Assembly (NCBI GenBank): GCA_026929865.2 | Contig: CM049407.1 | Span: 32,889,501-32,953,500, forward strand | Reading direction: 5' to 3' | Length of the DNA: 64,000 nucleotides | Origin: Hyperoplus lanceolatus | Lineage: Eukaryota > Chordata > Actinopteri > Uranoscopiformes > Ammodytidae | In this document: positions 48,537 through 59,980 of the stretch, in pieces | Numbering within the stretch: the stretch's first letter is position 1 | Layout of the letters: every line of letters starts with the position of its first letter | Program-made: the position numbers and the translations under genes | Notes under the pieces: generated by a model | What the model was told of the DNA's origin: nothing | The model's database searches: none | Seen by the model: the letters and a program-made list of their open reading frames with translations, nothing else

Positions 48537-49959
48537 TTAATGCCTGAGGGTTTTCTGAAAAAATACTACGAATTGTCAACGTCTACCAAAACCTTAAAGG
48601 TGCTGTAAGCAGAATGGTTATTTTAGCTAACTTCCTGTCAGTTACTGCAGTTAGCAGTCCCCTCGCTCGTCCCTACGTCACCACATAAATGCACTGTGGT
48701 CTTCAAGCAGTGAGTTATCTAGCATCATCTCAGATCCATAAGTGTGATAAAACATGATTAAAAACCATCAAAACAGACATTGGGAAGGATTTTTACCTGC
48801 TCCTGCATAAACATTCACCCATCTGTCGCTCTGGCGTGCACCGGCAGTGAGACCATGAGTGAGACGGGTGTCTATTTGTAGCGTTCTCTCTTGTGATTGG
48901 ATAACATTTTTGGGATCCTCCTAGGGCTGGGCGATATGGGCTAAAATCAATATCTCGATATTTTTTTACTATATCTCGATACACGATATATATCTCGATA
49001 TATTTCAAATCTCCTCTAGAGCACATCCTAAATGCTCAATTTAATTTATTTTTTGCATAACATCACACCAGTAATATGATTTAAATAGTCCCTACAAAAT
49101 GTGTCCGCACTAACGATGCATTAGGCTACATGAAACATGTTTATATTCTTTAGTGCTTTCTATTGGAACAATTTGAAACTTGCACATGGCAAAGAGTTTG
49201 CACATTGTATTGATTATTCCACATCCTTCCACTCCCATACAATGGATCCAGCATTATTTTATTTGGAAACAGTTTTTTCCATCTTCTGTTAATCTGTAAA
49301 CTGAAAACACTAATTATGACTCATTACAACCACTTACTAATTGTTTATCACCACTAACCCCCTGAAGATAGCAGCCACACTTTAAATGCAGAACAGGTTT
49401 TGCTCCATAATAGTAGTCTATGTGTATAAAAGGCTCTGACATTTATAATGGTTACTGTCGCTTTAAGAGCAGTTGCTCTCAGTCTATAGTGTATACGTTA
49501 AGTTTCGTTTTCTGCCTGTTAATCCGAGAGAGAGACTCATGCGAGCCAGCAGGTGGCTCATCATCCCTGTTACCTGCCTTATTGTTTAATTCTCCTGTAT
49601 TGAGTTCATGAAAATAAAACTGTAAGACAATCAGAGGATTTAAATAAGTATGGCTGAGAATAATATAGTCTAAAGAAAGCAAAGTCTCATCATCATCATT
49701 CCTTGCATTCTAACAGATGCACTATTCCTGGATGCTATTCATACCTATTGATCTAGCCCTCCTGCATTATCACTAAAACACTATGTTTTATTTTATAAAA
49801 AATACTCGCAAATGTAGCCTACTTTACATAGACTTTTAGTTAATAAACGGTGTGCACCTCCCTTGGTGCTGACATGGACCTATGAGGCTGCCCGTGATAA
49901 ATGTGATGCAGTGGTTTTGTGACGTTGGACCAGAAACTCTCTGTGAAGTCGGAGTAATC

Positions 49960-50150
49960 CGCCAGGCTCTGTACAGCGGCCGCTTATGCTGTCAAGCGCC
50001 CGCCTCCCCCGTTCTTTCGCATGTGTAGCCACTAGCCTTCCTCTCATAAGGACCAGGGCAGGCTGTGGTGTACAGCGGCCGCTGCTGTCATGTGCACCCG
50101 CCTCCCCCGGTCGTTCGCCTGTGTGCTTCTTCTCATAAGCACGGACCTAC
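49960..50150 (+). repeat. GC-rich tandem duplication, about 99-bp period
   Basis: GTACAGCGGCCGC occurs at 49,971 and 50,070. Each is followed by GCTGTCAAGCGCCCGCCTC or GCTGTCATGTGCACCCGCC, then CCCCCGTTCTTTCGC or CCCCGGTCGTTCGC, then CTCATAAG. A third partial copy may continue to 50,240. Confidence 0.75.
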
Positions 50151-50357
50151 AAAAAAGGTCCAAGCTATGAACGACGGCCACCATCGCCGTCTTTCGGCCC
50201 CTCCACCCGCTCTTTCGGCTGTCATAAGAGCACAAGAGCCCTCGTCTTTTTTTCTCCCCCCTCGTTGTTATCACATGGCGATAAAAGTAAACACACACAG
50301 GGCGCACTGCAGACTACGTCACAGGTGCGCGCCCAGGAGACTCTGGTCGGGAGGGGG

Positions 50358-50877
50358 TGTGAGTACCAGATATGTTCGGCTGCCAGATATGTTCGGGTTG
50401 CATAATGATGACGCACTTCCTGTACTACGCGAGATCCACTTCTTTCTTACGAATCTATTGCAAACTGCAATCTATTATAATATTATCATTCACAATGTAA
50501 ACATTACAATAAAGATACATGTAGAAAGAAAGTACGTGTAGTTTTCGGAAAAAATAGATAAGCTATCGTTCGTAATAGCAAAGGGATTGTGGAAAATGTC
50601 ATTATTGTCCCCAAGATCACGCGGCGTTACAAGAGATCTCGCGAGAGCGTTCAATACAGCCCGAACATGAAACTTTTTTCTCTGTTTTATTTAATAAAAG
50701 GCGAATGCCAAACTTGTAAGCTTAATGTTGGTTTTGATACAGTAAATACATTTTCGCTTCAGGAAAAGGTAGAGAAAACTGTTTTTTTTTAAGTTTATTT
50801 GAATATAATTTACTGGAAGTTCGTCATCATTGTGCAACCCGAGCTTATCTGGCAGCCGAGCATATCTGGTACTCACA
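50358..50877. mobile_element. Miniature TIR element nested in the hAT, about 520 bp
   Basis: About 65 bp at each end are inverted repeats. The left starts TGTGAGTACCAGATATGTTC; the reversed right starts TGTGAGTACCAGATATGCTC. Both contain CGGCTGCCAGATA. GGGGG lies on both flanks but is too simple to call a target duplication. Interior AT-rich, no transposase. Confidence 0.8.
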
Positions 50878-51304
50878 GGGGGAGTGAGTGAGTTGCCAAT
50901 GCATGTGAGTCTGTGAGGCAGAGAGCCACAGGAAAGAGCGAGAGAAGCGAACACCAGCGAATTTGCCGGTGGCGGCGGCGGCTAAAAAAAAGCACATTAT
51001 GTGCCAATTTGTATTCAGTGGTCGCAATAGGGTCATTTTATACATCCCATGGAGAACATCTCATCGCATATATTCGATATATCGCCCAGCCCTAGATCCT
51101 CCAATAAGTTTATTGTTTACATGCAGAGCAGCTGACTGAGAGATTGGCTTTATGAAACGCGCACATTATGTAAGTGATCACTGTATGAATGAGAGCGATT
51201 TAACACTTATATTAACATAAATAAACCGCTTACTTCACCTTTAATATCTAAGCCTGTGTAGCACATAGAAACATGAAATAAAATACATTTAAAAGGTAAG
51301 GTTC

Positions 51305-51485
51305 GGGGCGCCCTTAGCTCAGTTGGTAGGGCGTCCCCCCCATGGGCCTCGGCCAGCAGCGGACCCGGGTTCGATTCCACCCCACAGTCGTTCTCTGCAT
51401 GTTACTCCCCTCTCTGCCCCATTTCAACTCTGTCTCTACACTATCAATAAAGCATAAAAAAAATACCTTAAAAAAAAAAAAAAAA
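51305..51485 (+). mobile_element. tRNA-derived SINE with 7-bp target duplication
   Basis: An A-box-like TAGCTCAGTTGG and a B box GGTTCGATTCC sit 50 bases apart in a tRNA-like head. A tail follows with AATAAAGCATAAAAA and a poly(A) run. AAGGTTC flanks both sides (51,298-51,304 and 51,486-51,492). The spacing and tail show a SINE and not a working tRNA gene. Confidence 0.88.
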
Positions 51486-51492
51486 AAGGTTC

Positions 51493-52595
<1,103 letters not shown>

Positions 52596-53251
52596 ACCAG
52601 CAGAGAAACTATGGTGACTACAGAGTGTATTTGTATGTGTTTGATTAATGGTTGTGTAGCAAAGATAATGCAAATCCTGTTAATAGTTTATTGTAAGGGA
52701 ATTTGGTGTGATTGATTTTAGGCTCCATGTTAATTTCTGTCTTATTTAATGCTGGTTTTTGCCCGCATTTTTAACCGTTTTTCGAAGCTGTTTTTAACGT
52801 TGTTCTTGGTAAATACCTACACACTTTGTATGGGAAAAGTCAAGAAGGTTGGCTGACTAACTTGTTTTGCTCATTTTACTATTCATCTGATAAAATTAAA
52901 AGTTTTTTTTGTCCTTAATTCTCTTCACCAGAATACACCAAATTGCTTCTCTTACATGTTCAAATCACAAAAAAAAATTTCTGGGGGACATGTCACCTTT
53001 TCCATGGCTTATGAGTTTGCATGCCTGAAAGGGGCAGTATAAAGAGGCGTACAGTAAAGAGGGTCAACTTAACCCTATCTGAACAATATGAAAGTTTTCT
53101 CGCCAGCATGTGTTGGCTTGCGAACATCAGATAAGTCGCTGTCTATATAGGTCATCATTATCACACATTTCATTTGTAATGATGTGTCCCAAATATTTTA
53201 TTTTACAGCTGACAGACATTGCCTGCCCTGACAGATAGAAAGCTGGTAAAC
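52596..53251. other. No gene recognised
   Basis: AT-rich sequence between the GT microsatellite and the Tc1-type element, with no open frame or repeat structure of note. Confidence 0.45.
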
Positions 53252-53484
53252 TACACCGTGTTCCAAAGTATTATGCAAATTGGATTGATTTGTCATAAGT
53301 TTTAAATTTTTTGTTTTTCAATAAAACTTATGTATGATATTGTGTCTCGGGATGCCTTGGATCACTGAAATTAATCTCATACACCTGTGATAATTAGTTT
53401 GCCATGTGAGCCCAATCAAAGGAAAAACTACTTAAGAAGGACGTTCCACATTATTAAGGAGGCCACATGTTTCAAGCAATATAG

Positions 53485-54761
53485 CAGTGGTTCTCAACCT
53501 TTTTTGAGCAAACGCCCCCCTAACCTTACCGAGATACTCTAGCGCCCTCCCCCCCAAAAAAAAAAAAATAAAAATAAAAAACACACACACACACAATTAA
53601 GAATATGTTTTGGCTACATCCTCTATCAACAATAAAACATATTTTCTGTGCTGTTTTGGTTTCTTATAAGAATTATTTAAAAAAATTCCCAATATGAGCC
53701 TGTTCTATGATATGCAGATTTAACCCACTGTCAGGTGGCTGGTTGCATAAAAAGAAAAAACACTATCAGCATTGGTTGTAATCAGGGGTGTAAAGTAGCG
53801 AATTACATTTACTCGCGTTCCTGTAATTGAGTAGTTTTTTCGTGTACTTGTAATTTTTTTAAGTGATTTTTAAAACCTATACTTTTACTTTTACTTTGAG
53901 TATGTTTATGGTGAAGTATTGTACTTCGCTACATTTTATATCACCTGCGTTACTGAGTAAAAAAATAGATAGGGAAAGGAGAGAAAAGAAAAGAAATATC
54001 GCGGGGGGCTTTTATTTTTACGGCACAATACCGGAAACTATCAGTGAATGATCGACAGGAGGAGTTAACACATTGCGACTACATGATAACAACAAACATT
54101 GCTTCCCTTTATCATTAAAACAAAATAATCCTAGTTAAACTATCATTGTACCGCACGTGAAGACCTGAAGGCTTTTAAATGTAGCAAACCTATCATCCAG
54201 CCGTGCGATCGGTCCCTCCCTCACCTGATAGTTTAGCTTTCAGTTTGACAGTGCAGAGTAGGATGGAGACGGTGCGTGTTGCCAGGGCTGCTGTAGTGAG
54301 CCTCTCGCGGTGCACAGCGTTTAGTATATCATCCCTCTCCAACATATGAGGGTTGTGTCTTTAACATGGTTCTGCTTGTGTGTTAGTTAACTCCATGCTT
54401 TGGCTGATTACTCTGTGTTTTCTCCACCTCAGAGACAATAGTTAGTTTAAGTTTGAATCTCGCTGCGCTAGCATTAGCATTAGCAATATCAGTAAACGTC
54501 ATTATACTAGTCTGTGATTGGCTGATTCCTCTGCCGCTAAGGCTTTGATTGGCTGGTTGTTCTGACTCAAAGACATCTGATTGGCTGTCTGCAGAGCCTT
54601 CTCTTTTCTAAGGCTGTGACAGTCAGCAGACCGCAGAACATTGGAGAGAATAGTTAAAAAGAGGTCGAGGGGTCAGAAAAATGAAAAGTTAAAATAGGCT
54701 GTTTATTTCAGGTAACCTATTTTTGCAGTCAAAAGATTTTTAAGAAAGTTTAAAATATATT

Positions 54762-54803
<42 letters not shown>

Positions 54804-54886
54804 TGTGTCCCAGCCTGGTCCCAGCGCCCCCCTAGGTTGTACGAACGCCCCCCAGGGGGCGGTACCGCCCTCGTTGAGAAACCCTG
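53485..54886. mobile_element. hAT-type element in the 5' part of the Tc1, exact 8-bp duplication
   Basis: Ends CAGTGGTTCTCAACC and, reversed right, CAGGGTTTCTCAACG. CAATATAG stands at 53,477-53,484 and 54,887-54,894. Inside are a second hAT-like start CAGGGGTGTAAAGTAGCG (53,784), probably an older truncated insertion, and a 35-base poly(A) run at 54,766-54,800. No transposase. Confidence 0.9.
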
Positions 54887-54928
54887 CAATATAGGAAAGA
54901 AAAAGGATCTCTCTGCTGCCGTCCAATA

Positions 54929-55909
54929 GTGCAATACCTTGGCCAAGGTATGAAAAAAATTGATATTTCACGGAAACTTAAGCGTGATCATCGTACTGTG
55001 AAGAGATTTGTGGCTGATTCAGAGCACAGACGGGTTGGTGCAGATAAAGGCATAATGAGGAAGATTTCTGCCAGACAAATTCATCGGATAAGGAGAGCAG
55101 CTACTAAAATGCCGTTACAGAGCAGCAGACAGGTATTTGAAGCCGCTGGTGCCTCTGGAGTCCCTCGAACCTCAAAGTGTAGGATCCTACAGAGGTTTGC
55201 AGCTGTGCATAAACCTATTATTCCGCCACCCCTAAACAATGCTCACAAGCAGAAATGGTTACACTGGGCTCAGAAATACATGAAGACTATTTTTCAAACA
55301 GTCTTGTTTACTGATGAGTGCCGTGCAACCCTGGATGGTCCAGATGGATGGAGTAGTGGATGGTTGGTGAATGGCCGCCATGTCCCAACAAGGCTGCGAC
55401 GTCAGCAAGGAGGTGGTGGAGTAATGTTTTGGGCCGGAATCATGGGGAGAGAGCTGTTAGGCCCCTTCAGGGTCCCTGACGGTGTGAAAATGACCTCGGC
55501 AAAGTATGTTTAGTTTCTGACTGACCACTTTCTTCCGTGGTACAAAAAGAAGGACAGTGCCTTCCGTAAGAAAATCATCTTCATGCATGACAATGCACCA
55601 TCTCATGCTGCAAAGAATACCTCTGTGTCATTGGCTGCTATGGGCATAAAAGGACAGAACCTCATGGTGTGGCCCCCATCTTCCCCTGACCTCAACCCTA
55701 TTGAGAACCTTTGGAGCATCCTCAAGCAAAAGATCTATGAGGTTGGGAGGCAGTTCACATCAAAACAGCAGCTATGGGAGGCTATTCTGGCATCCTGCAA
55801 AGATATTCAAGCAGAAACTCTCCAAAAACTCACAAGTTCAATGGATGCAAGAATTGTGAAGGTGATATCAAAGAAGGGGTCCTATGTTAAAGGTCACATA
55901 TTATGCTAA
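54929..55909 (+). pseudogene. Tc1-type transposase, DD37E spacing, one in-frame stop
   Basis: One frame from 54,929 to 55,909 is broken only by TAG at 55,511-55,513. A small upstream deletion near 54,920 removes the usual start: KKDLSAA is readable just before it in another frame. DNA-binding helices are seen in MKKIDISRKLKRDHRTVKRF (residues 8-27) and KISARQIHRIRRAA. Catalytic residues are the Asp in LFTDECRATLDG, the Asp in FMHDNAPSHAA and the Glu in NPIENLW, with 37 residues between the second Asp and the Glu. The last six codons come from the TTAA element inserted at 55,887. Such enzymes cut and paste their element at TA sites. Confidence 0.88.
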
Positions 55910-56064
55910 ATGCACTTTTTAAATGTGTTCTAACATATCCATGGGTCCACGGTGTGCCTAGAGACTGCCAAAATATAAAAAAAATAACAATCTCTCCTTT
56001 TCTCACTCTCCCCCTTTCTGAAACCCCCACCCCTCCCCCCCAATATACTCCAGTCAGAATTCTC

Positions 56065-56088
56065 GCCGACTATTACGTAATAGTCGGC
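56065..56088. repeat. Perfect 24-bp palindrome
   Basis: The half GCCGACTATTAC is followed directly by its exact reverse complement, with no loop. Confidence 0.95.
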
Positions 56089-56224
56089 ACAGCCACATCC
56101 CCATATTTTCTTTATATGTCCATGCTTCCCCCCCAGAAACGTCCACCATGCTGATGGAAAATTTTCCGAGCGACAGCCATGTTGTTTTCCCCGCTAAGCG
56201 ACAAGATGCCCTTAGTACAGCCTG

Positions 56225-56760
56225 AATGTTACATACACCAACACAGAATGCTTTTGCTCATACTCCACTAATTTATCTTAACCACAGCAGTCTATTAATG
56301 CCTCGTTTTTAATAACACAACGGATAGGAAGCTACCTGTGCTTTTTTTAGACAGTGAAACTAAAATAATAGTTTTTCATTGGTAGTTTTGCGTGACTGGT
56401 GTATAGCTATTAGCTTTGGGACAAGCAACCAGCTTTTGCTCATAACACGCTGTTTATATTCCCCACAGCAGTCTGAAAATGACTCGTTTTTAACATGACA
56501 AAGGATGGGAAGATATTCCTGTAGAAATCACACTTTGAAGCTACTGTTTTCACTGGTTTAAATCGTCTGAGTCTTATTTTTAGCGTTAGCGCCCATGTAG
56601 CTTCGGTTGTAGCACCAAGTTTTGCTCCTAATACACTAACTTAGCTTTCCCCTTGCAGTCTAATAATGACTCGTTTTTAACATGAAGGAAGGAAGATATT
56701 CATGTAGAAATCAAACTTTGAAGCTACTGTTTTCACTGGTTTTAATCATGTCAGGTCATA
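56225..56760 (+). repeat. Three internal tandem repeats, about 185 bp each
   Basis: TGACTCGTTTTTAA or the close form TGCCTCGTTTTTAA occurs at about 56,298, 56,480 and 56,667. Each is preceded by GCTTTTGCTCATA-like sequence and followed by GGA(T)GGGAAGATATTC and TTTGAAGCTACTGTTTTCAC in the last two. Confidence 0.8.
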
Positions 56761-57014
56761 TCAAATTGTTAAAAGTATGGCTTAGCTCCGGGTAAACACT
56801 GTTCGCAGTCACGCAGTGTCTCTAGTATCGGGAGAGCCCCATGGACATATAAAGAAAGCCCGGCAGAGAGGTGGGAGGGGCCAGCCAGATCGCACAAATA
56901 TAGGTCATCCTGAGACCAGAGGACAATCAGGGTATAGAGGCTTGCTACAATAAATGATCTGAACGGGTTTTTCAGCAAACATCTAAAAAAATAAGTATTA
57001 GGGACTACTTAGAC

Positions 57015-58162
57015 CAGGGGTTCTCAAACTTTCGATAGCTGAGGGCCAATTTAGGAACCCAACATTGGACCGAGGGCTGCCGAAGGAAAACAATTGAAAA
57101 AACTGAAATCATTTCAATGACCAGGTTGCGTCTTTACAGTTTAAATGTATTGGTCTGCATCCAGTAATGTGTAATTAACACATTTTAATTAATTAATTAA
57201 TTAAGGGCTAGGTTTCATTTCAACATTGGAGGGGACACATTAAAAGCGGGGGTCTGGGGTTAGTCCCCCAGAAAAAATTGAGGTTCAAACACTTAATTTG
57301 GTTCATTCTGGTTAATTTTTAATGCACTAATTTGTGTCTTCTGTATTTATTTATGGTGGACATGTTAAGGAAAAGACAACTAGCTCCCATTGATGCAAAT
57401 CTAATGGAATATAAATCAGTAAGGCACTGAGGCATTCTGTATTGCATTCAAATATTTATTCTACTTTATTGTTCAAAACTTCCAGTCATCACCTTTTGGA
57501 GTGTTTTTTTGTAGGACTCACTACTCATGATGCAGCAGCAGTGTTAACTATTATGACACTATACATTGGTAATAAACAGGGTGGGCTATCAGTAGTCAAC
57601 TAGGCAGATAGTTCTATGGCTATCAGCAGCTAGCTAACGTTAGCTTGTTAGCTAAACTTTAGGCAAAAGAGTTAGAAACCAGATAATGTTAGCATCCATC
57701 CTTAGACACTTGGCCTAATCTAATTCACCTTGAAGGTGAGAAAGTGCATTGTATTGGTCTTAACAAGCTCACTATCTAACAACTTACATTGGGACCACTA
57801 CACTGCCTGCTGCACTGCGGCAGGCTAACCAGCCGTCTGCAACGAGAGGCAGGGGCCAGCCGAACGTCGGCAAGTTTAAGATGGTACGGTCCACTGTAGG
57901 GGTGTTATTATTAATAATTGGGGAATGAATATAAACAATTAGGAGGGATATTTAAGTGTTTCGACCCCTGTACTGTTTTTACTGTTACGGGGGACGCATC
58001 CCCTCCGTGCGTTTCAATAAAAAAATTAGTAAAAAAAAATAAAAGTATAATATTCATTTTGATTAATTTTTTATTTTTTTACAATTCATAATTCAATGCG
58101 GGCCGCCAGATATGTTTCTGCGGGCCGCCATTGGCCCGCGGGCTGCACTTTGAGAACCACTG
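57015..58162. mobile_element. hAT-type element inside the TTAA element, exact 8-bp duplication
   Basis: Left CAGGGGTTCTCAAACTTT and reversed right CAGTGGTTCTCAAAGTGC. ACTTAGAC stands at 57,007-57,014 and 58,163-58,170. The interior is AT-rich with a TTAATTAATTAATTAA run at 57,187 and no transposase. The ends resemble the hAT at 53,485, so both may use the same transposase. Confidence 0.9.
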
Positions 58163-58546
58163 ACTTAGACCATATAAAATTGACAAGTGCATAATATGTG
58201 AGCTTTAACATGTAACTTGGCCTGTTAAGATGTTTTGGATTGAAATAGCTTTTGATTTCACTAAATATGACCTTCACATCCTGCAAATTCAACAAATGAC
58301 CATTTTTATTTCTTTATAACCTATAAAAATGTTTTGAAACTCTGTCGTGCATAATAATTTGGAACGGTGCATTTTGAGTTTTTTATTTTTGAAAAAAATA
58401 CCGTTATCATTTGGAGGTTTGTTCAATAATATTTTAATCATACTTTAACGGTTGATGACTTGAAAATTATACTGACCATCCCGTCATTTGCATCGACTAT
58501 TTAGGAAAATCTGAGAAAAATATGATTTGCATATTAATTTGGAATG

Positions 58547-58784
58547 TACTGTAAGGTCCTTATCCCCTTTAGCTCTACATATCATAACAGCACTCTTCTT
58601 GGCATTGTATTTTATTTGATCAAATTTAATCCCATAGAACAAATATTCAGTAACTGCTGAAAACCAGCACTACTTGGAGAAACAATAACCAGATTGTCGG
58701 CATGTTAAGATGATTAATAAGTACATTACCAATGATACAGCCTGTACTACAGCTATTTAACTGGTCAGACAGATCATTCATGTA
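58547..58784. other. Spacer, nothing recognised
   Basis: About 240 bp between the Tc1 end and a SINE; no open frame or repeat seen. Confidence 0.4.
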
Positions 58785-59017
58785 CACGGCAGTGGCGAAG
58801 TGGGCAGGGAGGTCGCCTCTGGAGTGCAGGGTCGGAGGTTCGATCCCCCGCCTACCTGCAACATGTCGAAGTGTCCTTGGGCAAGACATTGAACCCTGAA
58901 TTGCTCCCGATAGTTAGCTTGCACCCTGCGTGGTAGCTGCTGCTATCGGTGTATGAATGTGTGTGTGATTGGGTGAATGTGTACAAAACAATGTAAAGCA
59001 CTTTGAGTCTGTGAAAA
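58785..59017 (+). mobile_element. tRNA-derived SINE, V-SINE-like
   Basis: An A-box-like GGCGAAGTGGGC and the B box GGTTCGATCCCC are followed by the central domain CATGTCGAAGTGTCCTTGGG. The tail has TGAATGTG repeats and AAAGCACTTTGAGT. The central domain fits the vertebrate V-SINE type as I remember it. The tail runs into a LINE fragment in opposite orientation. Confidence 0.7.
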
Positions 59018-59560
59018 ACAAATGGCAAATAGCACTGCTACCTTTGGGCTTGCCAGTTTAAGGAACTCTGCAGTGATTTGGTCACAACCACTTGCTTTGT
59101 TGTCAACTAGCCGAGTTATTGCATTATAGACCTCATTAGCTGTGATTTGCTCTGTGTCATTTTTGACAATATTACCAACTTTGTAGGGATCACTTTTAAT
59201 GCAGTTAAATAGAGTAGAGTAATGTTGCCTCCACAACTCAGCTATGTTGTCGGCTCCAGAGACACCTTCTATGGCACATGGTAATGATGTACTGTTCCTG
59301 TTCAGAGCTCTCACTTCCTTCCAGAATCCAGAAACATCGTTACCAAGGAGCTTTTCAGCCCTATAGTCCGCTCTCAATGCTTGTGCGTGTTTGTTGACAT
59401 ACCGAATTGCATAAATACCTGGCATTAGTGAGCTTTCTGATATCCAGGACAGGCCCCTCTCTGGGCCTGCCTGCCCGGACCCATGCCCTAAAAGTGTTCT
59501 TAGCTTAAGCATAATGCTCAGCCACATGTTTATTCCACCCCGGCTTTATACTTTGTTTTT
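59018..59560 (-). mobile_element. LINE fragment: linker and start of reverse transcriptase
   Basis: On the minus strand a long clean frame from about 59,410 to 59,018 reads LLGNDVSGFWKEVRALNRNS, IEGVSGADNIAELWRQHYST, VYNAITRLVDNKASGCDQIT and AEFLKLASPKVAVL. This is the segment before and into the RT domain of a fish LINE. PGWNKH-like and GRPREGPVLDIRKL pieces lie upstream at 59,540-59,430 in shifted frames. It is cut off before the catalytic motifs. Clade not assigned. Confidence 0.75.
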
Positions 59561-59980
59561 TATCAGAATAGGTTAAGCACGTTCTACTGGCCTCATACAC
59601 AGCCTCCACAATATATACATGGTGCAGAGGTCCTCACGGTGAGAACTTCCCTTACAATTAACATCAGAACACAAGATAGCATCTTTGGGTATCAGTGATT
59701 CTTGAGATGTGGGACAAAAAAGGGTGCAATGTTGAAAACTATTTTTTTTGACATCTGACGGTGTTGACATATTTAACATTTCTTAAACAGAACAAATGTA
59801 GTTTTTCTAGTGCTAGTATGAACTACTTCAGGAAAATAAAATGATCGAAACATTTCAAATAACTTCTTCAGGAATTGTAAGTCGGTGTTTAAGTATCATG
59901 GTTGTGACGCAGGACTTTCAAGATTTGGAATATAAAATATTCTAAAACTACAACACTTATCAGAGCCTGTCTGACTCTAA
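59561..59980. other. No gene recognised
   Basis: AT-rich spacer. A 68-codon minus frame (59,573-59,779) has no motif. Confidence 0.4.

Larger units (their letters stand above)
48922..51094. mobile_element. hAT-type non-autonomous element with exact 8-bp duplication
   Basis: Ends TAGGGCTGGGCGATATGG and, on the right, ATATCGCCCAGCCCTA are inverted. The 8-bp target GATCCTCC stands at 48,914-48,921 and 51,095-51,102. The left subterminal region is full of ATCTCGATA palindromic words (48,950-49,005). No transposase frame. It carries a smaller TIR element and a GC-rich tandem duplication. Confidence 0.88.
48598..51240. mobile_element. Second TTAA-flanked miniature element, with a hAT inside
   Basis: Left end AGGTGCTGTAAGC and reversed right end AGGTGAAGTAAGC are flanked by TTAA at 48,594-48,597 and 51,241-51,244. 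Without the insertion at 48,922-51,094 and its extra target copy, the element would be about 460 bp. Confidence 0.78.
55891..58204. mobile_element. TTAA-flanked element inserted in the transposase 3' end
   Basis: Left AGGTCACATATTATGC and reversed right AGCTCACATATTATGC are inverted repeats. TTAA stands at 55,887-55,890 and 58,205-58,208. Without its own hAT insertion it is about 1.16 kb. It contains a 24-bp palindrome and three ~185-bp internal repeats. No transposase, so it is mobilised in trans if at all. Confidence 0.88.
53254..58546 (+). mobile_element. Tc1-type transposon with three nested insertions
   Basis: The left end (TA)CACCGTGTTCCAAAGTATTA and the right end, ending ATTAATTTGGAATG(TA), are inverted versions with a small deletion on the right. 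TA duplication is as in Tc1/mariner. A second copy of the terminal motif (GCATAATAATTTGGAACGGT) lies inside the right end at 58,350. Insertions account for about 3.7 kb; the original element would be about 1.55 kb. The interior encodes a broken transposase. Confidence 0.85.

Noticed and set aside
51308-51380. Functional tRNA gene
   Set aside because: Although A and B boxes are present, it ends in a SINE tail with poly(A) and has a 7-bp target duplication.
54750-54971. Minus-strand frame with a poly-Phe run
   Set aside because: Caused by the poly(A) stretch in the hAT element, antisense to the real transposase remnant.
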